From positions 1 through 25,075 of the forward strand of contig JADRCO010000879.1 in NCBI GenBank assembly GCA_021464525.1: a DNA stretch of 25,075 bases. Reading direction: 5' to 3'. The notes beneath the pieces were generated by a model that saw only the letters and a program-made list of their open reading frames with translations, had not been told where the DNA came from and searched no databases. The position numbers were made by a program, and so were the translations under genes. This DNA is from Rhizophagus sp. LPA8_4_AMF. Lineage: Eukaryota; Glomeromycota; Glomeromycetes; Glomerales; Glomeraceae. Shown here piece after piece: positions 18,063 to 25,075 of this stretch. Within the stretch, counting starts at the first letter, position 1. Each line of letters opens with the position of its first letter.

Positions 18063-19357
18063 TGCTGTACAGCCCTTTCAGCTCCTTTATTTTTTTTTTA
18101 GATATATTTTTGTGTTTATTTTTTTGTTTATTCTATTTCGTTGAACGGTTCTTTCAATTCATCTATTTTTTCGGGTATATTTATAAATTTTGTTATGCCA
18201 AGTAATCTGCAAATTACTGACATTTGAAAAAAACATCACCTACACGGTTTTTCTAAATAAAATAAAATCATAAAAATAGGAAAATTCTATTAAGCTGATC
18301 TTTATAAGGATCTACTGGATCTACCGTAAAACCGTGCATTAAATGTGGGCTGATGTGTAAATTTCAGTGTTTTGACACGTGAACACGTGAGTACGTTTAA
18401 ACTTACATAGTAATTGATAATAAGATCGTTTAGATCTTTTGAAAATAGAATCTCTCTTCGTTTTGTAAATGGCGCAGCAAAAGTCGCACCTTTTCGTTTG
18501 AGGGTGTACAAAGAGAAATTTTACTTTAGGTTCGGAATTCAGAAGATACAAAAAACATCTATTTTACCTTCTTGCTCATATATACCAAAATAAAGAGATT
18601 TTTAAGAGTTTAAACAACGTGATCTATTCTTGAAAAAAATTATGCTACAAAGGTTTAACTACTTTATTCAGATTACTTTGTTACTAACTCTAAAAATAAA
18701 TTATAAAAGCAAATGTTAATTTAAGAATTCTATTTTAGATATTTTATTTTTATTATAAAATCTCATTGGTTTTAATCTTTTATAAATTTTTTTTATTACC
18801 TTTTGAAGAAAAATTTTTAATCCCATGATTTGGATAATCGTTGAACATGGAAAACTCATGCGCAATTTTGAAGATCGGACAAATGGCACCATCAACTTAT
18901 ATAAAAAATCGAAATCTTTCCATTTTAGAATTACCACGTTGATCTTTGTACAATTCATTATCACATTTTATTTATTTAATGTATAATTGGAAGGTTTATA
19001 CAAATAATAAGACTTTTTACTCTCGCTTCGGATATAACGTGACATCAACATCGAAGAAACCAAATATTAAATGTATCATATCGAAGATGTCCTCTGACAT
19101 ATTTTGTCGACAAAAATTTTTATCGAATAAGGGATTTAATTTTGAGTCCAGTGAGGTCACGTGAACAAAATACGACTAATATTAATAGAAAACAAAAACT
19201 AATTTTAGATTTATTTGGGGCGGACCTTCCAATAATAAACGAGATAAATTAGCGGAAATATTGAATTTGTTATTGACAATGATGTAGTTTTTAGTTGCTT
19301 TTTAGTATTTTTTTTTTTTTTTTGTTCCTTTCGTAGGTGTATTTTTTTTTCATATAG
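18063..19357. other. Region between P450 and monooxygenase fragment
   Basis: No intact gene. It holds two CACGTG palindromes three bases apart (18376-18381 and 18384-18389), a plus-strand frame near 18946-19164 with TSTSKKPNIKCIISK, and a short coding-like string near 19207-19285 (RFIWGGPSNNKRDKLAEILN) preceded by an AG. The missing N-terminal half of the monooxygenase (dinucleotide-binding GxGxxG) was looked for here and not found. Confidence 0.45.
18376..18389. promoter_or_regulatory. Pair of CACGTG (E-box/G-box type) palindromes
   Basis: CACGTG at 18376-18381 and 18384-18389, within ACACGTGAACACGTGAG. Such sites bind basic helix-loop-helix or bZIP factors in fungi. They lie about 430 bp upstream of the P450 start, so a regulatory role is possible but unproven. 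Confidence 0.3.
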
Positions 19358-20019
19358 GATTTCTTACGGCAGGAACTTGCAGCTTCGTAGTCGGGTTCCT
19401 CATTATAGGGCAACATTAGTTTATTCTTATCCCTCTGAATTGGATAACGTTGATGTTGAATCTGATAAAGTTAAAGTTGATGATAATGATCCTGCATCAG
19501 TCATAGAACATGTTAAACGATTAATTCAAACATTAAGACCAGATTGTGAATTGACTGATTTATTGGTAGAATTGTGGGACTTGGCACCTAAAACAATTCT
19601 GAATGATCCAATAAAGTTTCCATTTAAAACATAATCCTGTACAACGAAGAATGATGCGAGATATTGATCCAATGTCTATTAAATCATGGACAAGTAGTCG
19701 AGTTGTATTATTAGGGGATGCTGCTCATGCTATGAGTCCTATATTAGGATTAGGAGCAAATAATGCTATTCAAGACGCTGATAAACTTTCTCAAGCATTA
19801 TTTAAATATACGGACAATAATATTTCTTTTATTGAAGAATATGAAAAAGAAATGTTAAAGCGAACATCTACAGATGTATTAAGATCTAGAACTGCCACAT
19901 TTAAGACTTCCATGCCACTTGGGCCTTTTGGCATTATGATTAGAAACAGCATTTTGAGAACTCTAAACGTTATGATAAACTTTTATAGTTTTGCGGATAA
20001 CTTAATTTTTAAGAATTAA
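19358..20019 (+). pseudogene. C-terminal fragment of a FAD-dependent monooxygenase
   Basis: The piece starts after a plausible acceptor (TTTTTTTTCATATAG, ending 19357) and reads RISYGRNLQLRSRVPHYRA, then SVIEHVKRLIQTLRPDCELT, in one frame up to a TAA at 19632-19634. From about 19635 the homology continues in the next frame: NPVQRRMMRDIDPMS, then VVLLGDAAHAMSPILGLGAN, NAIQDADKLSQAL and the stop at 20017-20019. GDAAHxMxPxxGxGxNxxxxDA is the FAD-ribityl/pyrophosphate motif of aromatic-hydroxylase-type flavoproteins. The junction KT-NPVQRR suggests a single lost base near 19632. The N-terminal Rossmann half is absent. The family hydroxylates or epoxidises small molecules using NAD(P)H. As it stands the copy should be non-functional unless an exon lies further upstream. 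Confidence 0.8.
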
Positions 20020-20628
20020 AAATCCATTAATATTTAATTTAATCTTAAAATCATATGCATATATTGTACGTATATAAATACATATAAATATCATATATAA
20101 ATAAATAAATACATAGAATATTAGAATATATAGAATATATAGATAAGAATAAAGAGACATTTTTTAAAAAAAATTAATGTCATGACTTATTTTTCCTTTA
20201 ATTTTTACATTGTAAACTGAAGTGCCAATTATTTTCTCTATTTTAACTATTTTTATATTCATTTATATTTCACGTGCCTCTTGTATATTGATCTTGCAAA
20301 CAGTTGCTTATTAAAATTTTTTATTTAAATAAAAATCTTTCAAATTTAGATATCGTAATATATTCAGAAATTATCAGATTACTAAGTTGCGCCATATTTT
20401 AAAATGTTTATAATAATAAAATTAGCAAAGAAAAATAGTTTCTGACATGTGGCACATTCCATTCCAAAAATGACTTAGTATTGGGCTGTTCATTAAAAAA
20501 TTAATTCTAAACTTTTTTTTAGTCTTTTTTTTTTTAATGAAATCTCTTTACTAATATTGTATAAGCTTGACAAAGATGTGAATCATGTGATACATTTATT
20601 TAATATCTAAAAAAAATCTATTTAACAT
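20020..20628. other. AT-rich stretch downstream of the monooxygenase fragment
   Basis: AT-rich DNA with ATAAATA runs and poly-T stretches; no gene, RNA or bounded repeat recognised. Confidence 0.5.
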
Positions 20629-20836
20629 TCTAAAATAATAACATAACTGACGCTCATCAGTTGGGGTGCTTGTCAGGTCCAGATTAGATCAAGTGAGGAC
20701 CCGGTTTAGCTGGGTGAAGGCGTCTTTTATAGAAACTTTATCTTTTTTTTTAATCTGTCATAGTTTCTTTTGTACTCCTCCTCCTTTTACATAAAATAAA
20801 TAAATAAATAAATAAATAAATCTAAAATAATAACAT
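20629..20836 (+). mobile_element. SINE-like or 5'-truncated LINE insertion with 16-bp target duplication
   Basis: A 176-bp insert (20645-20820) is flanked by identical direct repeats TCTAAAATAATAACAT at 20629-20644 and 20821-20836. The insert begins AACTGACGCTCATCAG with a small hairpin (CTGA...TCAG), has a GC-rich head (about 20646-20728), a pyrimidine-rich middle and an (AAAT)n tail (about 20796-20820). Flanking duplication plus simple-repeat tail is the signature of target-primed reverse transcription. I see no clear tRNA-type A and B boxes, so it may be a LINE 3' end or a SINE derived from one. The perfect duplication implies a fairly recent insertion. Confidence 0.8.
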
Positions 20837-21031
20837 CTTAATGACAATACACTATCATATTTTTTGGATCAGGATATTACAATCTAACTTTTTTTTCACC
20901 GATCCTCGACACCTCACATTTGATTTACTTGGTTATACACCAAATAGTACTACAAGAGTTGGTGGATTCAATCCACCAATACGTTGGAAAACAAAAATTC
21001 GGTCAATCAATAACTATAGAATTTTTTACAA

Positions 21032-21220
21032 CTAATTAATGCTCATTTATATGTTATCATTTGGAAAGCACATACAGAAGCTTTGACAAAATGGGAATCA
21101 TCCCAAGGAATCACTCGACAGAAAAAGAAACAATACAAACACATGAAAAAATCGAATAAATCAAGACCCGCACCTCTTGAACCTTATGGTCATTCAAATG
21201 ACAGGACTGTTCACGCAATT
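21032..21220 (+). mobile_element. LINE ORF2 C-terminal-like fragment
   Basis: Plus-strand peptide VIIWKAHTEALTKWESSQG, then ITRQKKKQYKHMKKSNK, resembles the tail seen after the reverse transcriptase of Glomeromycotina LINEs (a W...WE...GIT...K-rich pattern). The frame is not continuous with the sequence upstream (20841-21035, WIRILQSNFFFTDPRHL), and no reverse transcriptase catalytic motif is visible. The assignment rests on pattern memory only. Confidence 0.4.
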
Positions 21221-21341
21221 TTTATAATAAACTCCCATTATTATCCAATAATTTATTATTATGCTAATACATAGTAATATGAGATAACCGACCAAAATAA
21301 CAATTATATAAAATCTGCATGAACTTATGAGGATAACTGAC

Positions 21342-21620
21342 AATTTCTTATGATATTGTTATGCTTAATAAAAATATTGGTCTATGAAAATCTGCATGAT
21401 CCTATTTGGCTGAACGATAACTATTAATAAAAGAAATAATTTGAAGTTATTAGTACAATCCATAAATGATCGTCTGACGTGTTACAACTTAATGTTTTAA
21501 TATGTGACATTCCATAATGTGCTATAGTGGTCCGTTATCATTGACTGTTCTTGATCATGGGCGTCAAACCAATAATATATAATTATACTTATATTAAGCA
21601 TAACAATATCATAAGAAATT
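21342..21620. repeat. Long inverted repeat with perfect 28-bp arms
   Basis: AATTTCTTATGATATTGTTA and the next eight bases (21342-21369) are repeated perfectly in inverse orientation at 21593-21620. The similarity extends inwards with an indel (ATATTGGT against ATTATTGGTT). The interior of about 220 bp has no coding frame and a second, weaker pair of inverted motifs (GAACGATAAC against GTTATCATTGACTGTTC). It looks like a MITE of unknown family; flanking bases show no clear target duplication. A matching AAAATCTGCATGA string lies both inside (21387) and just outside (21310). Confidence 0.65.
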
Positions 21621-21989
21621 ATACTTTATTTTACATATTTTATTAACAGTTAATATACAATATAAATATGCGCAAATTAAAGTTTGGTATAGGGTCTAAT
21701 ATAACTATCTTAACTATATTAATTCATCAATTATTTATTACCCGCAATATTAATTTTTAATGTTAAAATTGGCCAATCTACCACTCTGTATTAATGATAA
21801 AAAGATGATCCGATTCCATAGAAATTTCTAATGTATTATTGCTTAGACTGGTGATCTAAAGGTCTGTTTATTGTATTGGATTTAACCAAAGGAGGTTTAG
21901 AAGCTTGTATTGCTAAATTATTTAAAAAAATGAAAAAAAAATTAATATAATCTTAAATTTCAATGTCAAATACATTTAATATACCTTCT
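21621..21989. other. AT-rich stretch, possibly the remainder of a LINE
   Basis: Mostly AT-rich. On the minus strand near 21850-21925 a peptide AIQASKPPLVKSNTINRPLD could be the linker following the LINE endonuclease described next, but it is too short to assign. Confidence 0.35.
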
Positions 21990-22660
21990 ATAGCAGTTAT
22001 TGACTTTCTTTTTACTGATCTATTATTGTTCTACCCTCTAATTATATATATTCCGTCCATATCAATGATTTTTGTCATATTTGAAATATTTCTATGCTTT
22101 TTCATTGCGAATATTTCGTTAGTTCAAATATAGTCAATACGCATGCGCCAAATATCCTATATCAACGTCAATAACCAATTTATCACTCTATTTTTTTTAA
22201 ATTTTTTAGCCCATTTTTCATATATTCTTCTACCTTGTAACGCTTGTTGAAATCTCCCATAATAACTTCTCTAGTTGTCCATTCATCTAGCTTTTAATAA
22301 TACACACAATTTTTTTCTTCATTTTCTTGTTTTTTTTTATCGATCTATATAATTGTATACATCTTATATTATTTCTAGTTTTATTGAATAATAAATCTAC
22401 CTTTATCGCTATCCCTGCTGAAATTCTTTCTATATTAGTCACATGACTTGATACCGATTATTTTACCACAACCGCCACACCTTTTTTCTTGAACAGAACG
22501 TTTTATTATTATTAAATCATGGAAATAAAATTTATCTAGATTTTAACTTTGTTTCACTAAGCCCTAGTATGTTCCATTGTTCCTCTTTTAGACCTAAATC
22601 CAATATTACATTTTTACCTTCCACTCCTAGTCCTTTTATATGTAGCTATTTTCGTAATAT
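21990..22660 (-). mobile_element. LINE apurinic-type endonuclease domain relic
   Basis: On the minus strand, motifs of the exonuclease-phosphatase-type endonuclease of non-LTR retrotransposons occur in order. They are IKGLGVEGKNVILDL with EEQWNILGLSETKL (about 22655-22545; SETK carries the metal-binding Glu), EWTTREVIMGDFN (about 22285-22246; GDFN active-site Asp and Asn), and IWRMRIDYI (about 22150-22127). The pieces lie in different frames with several stops and frameshifts, for example TAG-type stops after SETKLKSR and after RIDYI. No reverse transcriptase follows on this strand within the window. A dead, 3'-incomplete LINE. Confidence 0.75.
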
Positions 22661-22804
22661 TTATATTTTTTATTTTTCCAATCGTATCAGTCACTGAAAT
22701 GACACTAAAAAAAAGAAGGCCAGTTTAATTCATTAATATTGTCAAAAAAAATTTTTGTGGTACAATACCTCACTAAGTATATAAAATATATATATAATTA
22801 AAGT

Positions 22805-22910
22805 TGGCCAAAATTAATTAAATCGGGTTAAATTTGCAAATCAATAATTCATAATTCTGGCCGAAATTTTGTTAATTCTGGCCAGATTCATAATGCCGGC
22901 CTAAATTTTG
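22805..22910. repeat. TGGCC/CCGGCC motif repeat block
   Basis: TTGGCCAAAATTAATT (22805-22820) faces TTAATTCTGGCCAGA (22873-22887) as an inverted pair. Between and after them lie CATAATTCTGGCCGAAATTTTG and CATAATGCCGGCCTAAATTTTG. The same words form the ends of the small element at 11735-11822, so this is a dispersed repeat family, non-coding. Confidence 0.5.
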
Positions 22911-23049
22911 TTAAAATGAACAAATTTAGAACATACGTAATATTATACTTATATAATATAATCGGCTTAAATTTTTAAAAAAATTAAACTTATTGACCAC
23001 TTCTGCAATCTTATTAAAAAAATACTCACATACTCTTTATTATTCAACT

Positions 23050-23815
23050 TGGATCTTTGTTTAAAGTTAGTGTATTTTTTATATTAAATAAAAAAAAATA
23101 AAAGATCGGAAATTAATACTATTACGAATAATGCTAATTACTCCATAAGTATAAATCAAATATTCATAAAAATTAATATTTAAGTAGAATTATCCTTGTT
23201 GAACATTTGTCACTTAATTCACAAGGGCGAATTACTTAGAACAAAAGTGTCAAAATTACGCCCTGAAGTTACAAATCAGGTGTATAAACATGATAAACAC
23301 TAATTGCTCCATATATATCAATTGAAAACTCATGAAAATCAAGATATAAATAGTTTCGACCTTGTTAAACAATTTTTACTTAATTTACAAGGGCGATTAA
23401 CTTAAGACTAAAGTGCCAAAGTTGCGCTCTGCTGAAGTTATTGATCAGGTGCAAAAAAATTCAAAGATCGAAAATTAGTATCGTTACAATAAATGCCAAT
23501 TGCATCATGAGTATAATGAAAATTCATAAAATTAAGATACAACTCATACAAGTAGTTTTGATCTTGCTGAGTAATTATCACTTAATTTACAAAGTCGAAT
23601 TACTTAGATCCAAAGTGCTAAAATTACGCTCTGAAGTTATTGAACGAAATTTAAAGTTAGTTTTATCATAAAAATTAAAATAATTATGTAACTATTATTT
23701 GAAAACTTACAAAATTTGAGTTCCAGACCGGTTTGATCTTGCTGAACAATTATCACTTAATACACAAAATTGTTTTACTTATAACCAAAGTACCAAAATT
23801 ACACCCGAAAATTTG
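23050..23815. repeat. Degenerate tandem array, units of about 165-195 bp
   Basis: At least four diverged units share the order: AGATCGGAAATTA..., CTAATTGCTCCAT-AGTATA..., TTGATCTTGCTGAACAATTA, TCACTTAATTTACAAGGGCG, AATTACTTAGA-CAAAGTGCC, AAAATTACGCTCTGAAGTTA. The TTTACAAGGGCG-type core occurs near 23218, 23388, 23588 and 23763. The boundaries TTTAAAGTTAGT recur near 23055 and 23650. The spacings are unequal, so indels have accumulated. No coding frame is conserved between units, and they match no family I know. Confidence 0.75.
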
Positions 23816-24299
23816 TATATATTTCTAGAATTATTATATTTCCTATTTTTTTTATATTTTATGCAAAAATTATCCAAATAACAACCATTATAAACTTAGA
23901 AAATCTTTTTCTATTCATAAAATTACATATATTTCTGCTTTCAAATATGAATATTTCTTTATATTTCAACTTAGATCTTGAAAAAGTCTGTTTTTTAAGT
24001 GAGTTTTTTAAGATATAAAAAAAAAATTTATTATTAAAAATCGGAAAGTAAAGATAGAAATTGATAGAACACATGATAATCTATCAATTTGTAATTTGTG
24101 TAAGTATAGTACGTTTAAAATTCATGTCTGTTTATTAAATAAAGTAATAATTAATGTTACACAAAATTCGTTTAATATTGAAAATGATCTGCATGTGACA
24201 TTTCCAGTTACTGGTATGTTTAGTATTCTGTCTATTGTGCTCCCCACGTCTAGCAAATTTACTTGTGTTTGCATCCCGTTAATGCCTATTATTGTTGTG
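23816..24299. other. AT-rich intergenic stretch
   Basis: AT-rich; no gene or RNA seen. The plus-strand open frame from 24096 appears to be the antisense of the zinc-knuckle-like relic below. Confidence 0.4.
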
Positions 24300-24440
24300 T
24301 CAATACTCTTTTGTCATATGTCCATTTTTATTGCAGTTGAAACATACTTTGTTACGTTTACTCATGTTTGTATTTTCATGTCTTTTTTGTACAAATCTAT
24401 TATTAAGATTAATCTTATGTTTACTAATTGGTCACCAGTG
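24300..24440 (-). pseudogene. Zinc-knuckle-like coding relic of a retroelement
   Basis: On the minus strand a peptide around CFNCNKNGHMTK follows a basic stretch (KRNKV), resembling the CCHC zinc knuckle of a retroelement nucleic-acid-binding protein. This could be a LINE first reading frame, given the LINE endonuclease on the same strand further on, or an LTR-type gag. The copy is broken. Its surroundings to about 25000 contain short peptides of balanced composition, but no element end was found. Confidence 0.4.
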
Positions 24441-25075
24441 ATTTTTTTGATGATATATATATATTCATGCCTGTAATTTTTCTGATGATATTTTCATGCT
24501 CACGGCTTTTTATAGTTTATTTATACTTTTCCCATCACTGGATGTTAGTCTCCATGAGATAAAAGAGTTATTTCACGTGTCACATGAATTTCATGACTCC
24601 CATAAAATAACTATTACTTGTTCTATAATTTTCATTCATCTTATTAGTATTATTGTATTCTGAATTAAGTTTCCAATAAAATTCCTTCCCCTCAAAATAA
24701 AATTGTTGTTATTTAACTTCCAGCATATCATTTTACTCGCAAATTTCACAACTACTTGATTTACGTTAATATTATTTGATTTTTTAATTTGCCAATCCTT
24801 TGCCTTTATGTTGTTCATCTCCCTATTTAAGCTTCTTTTGTTAATTTTTTTCAGAATTACTTCTAGATAACACTGCGTTGTGAAATTTTCTAAGTTTTCT
24901 GTCTTGATTGCTCAGTCTTTCTAGCCATACCTCTGATGTTCCCTATTGGGAATTTGAAAATTAACCAATGATAAAAAAAATTCAACGGTTGAGCACGTGA
25001 CTTGCACTGCTATACTGAACGGGGAATCTTAACCTGTTCCAGGGGTTTACACACTTTATCCTGTGCCCCCTTAAA
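24441..25075. other. Window end; decayed element-like sequence
   Basis: Slightly less AT-rich than the centre of the window. On the minus strand, short peptide-like stretches such as MARKTEQSRQK (about 24931-24899) and REMNNIKAKDWQIKK (about 24825-24780) may belong to the same retroelement first frame as the zinc-knuckle relic. No complete gene can be supported; the GC-richer last 80 bases continue beyond the window. Confidence 0.3.

Noticed and set aside
17960-18205. Plus-strand hydrophobic protein of 81 codons
   Set aside because: Translation of the polypyrimidine tract; Phe/Leu/Ser low complexity only.
18302-18551. Overlapping minus-strand frames of about 70 codons
   Set aside because: Two alternative frames with no family resemblance and no splice support.
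20645-20730. tRNA-type promoter boxes in the SINE-like element
   Set aside because: No string close enough to the GGTTCGANNCC B box or a spaced A box, so a tRNA origin is not claimed.
23050-23815. CRISPR-like array
   Set aside because: Units are long, diverged and unequally spaced without short identical repeats and unique spacers; the genome is eukaryotic.
24096-24476. Plus-strand 126-codon frame with membrane-like segments
   Set aside because: Lies antisense to the zinc-knuckle-like relic; its hydrophobicity is explained by the complement of Lys/Asn/Ile-rich coding sequence.

Overview
The window looks like nuclear DNA of an arbuscular mycorrhizal fungus (Glomeromycotina, Rhizophagus-like). 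The grounds are very AT-rich sequence, short GT-AG introns of about 65-100 bp, two genes of the expanded tyrosine-kinase-like plus Sel1-repeat family typical of these fungi, a fungal cytochrome P450, and many decayed transposons. This is inference from gene families and composition; no search was run.

Layout. 1-1490: intergenic, with a small pogo/Tigger-like MITE (140-313) and an unrecognised coding-like fragment near 1106-1265. 1589-3919 (+): a five-exon kinase-Sel1 gene whose Sel1 region is a DNA-level tandem array of 108-bp units; the array runs on in decayed form to about 4287. 4288-6213: AT-rich spacer with a weak kinase-like remnant near 5340-5450. 6214-8395 (-): a second kinase-Sel1 gene with the same exon number and intron phases, facing the first tail to tail. 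Its catalytic loop reads HCGL...K instead of HRDL...N, so it should be a pseudokinase. 8400-15780: long gene-poor stretch with palindromic repeats, homopolymers and an unrecognised, broken multi-exon coding-like relic (13782-14574). 15787-16064: decayed Tc1/mariner transposase pieces. 16232-17943 (-): a two-exon, complete cytochrome P450 with an unusual I-helix. 19358-20019 (+): the C-terminal part of a FAD-dependent monooxygenase, truncated and frameshifted. 20629-20836: a SINE-like or LINE-3'-end insertion with a 16-bp target-site duplication. 21032-22660: pieces of LINEs on both strands and a long inverted repeat. 23050-23815: a degenerate tandem array of units of roughly 165-195 bp. 23816-25075: AT-rich sequence with a zinc-knuckle-like relic.

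How the parts work together. The two kinase-Sel1 genes are diverged paralogues. One keeps the catalytic residues but has lost the end of its repeat domain; the other has a full reading frame but has lost catalytic residues. Sel1 repeats are usually protein-binding scaffolds, so the pair could act as an active kinase and a pseudokinase partner, or may simply be two stages of decay in a birth-and-death family. The P450 and the FAD monooxygenase fragment lie head to head about 1.4 kb apart, possibly a leftover of a small oxidative-metabolism locus. I see no operons, CRISPR arrays, tRNA or rRNA genes. The most interesting items are the pseudokinase of the pair, the altered P450 I-helix, and the unclassified repeats.
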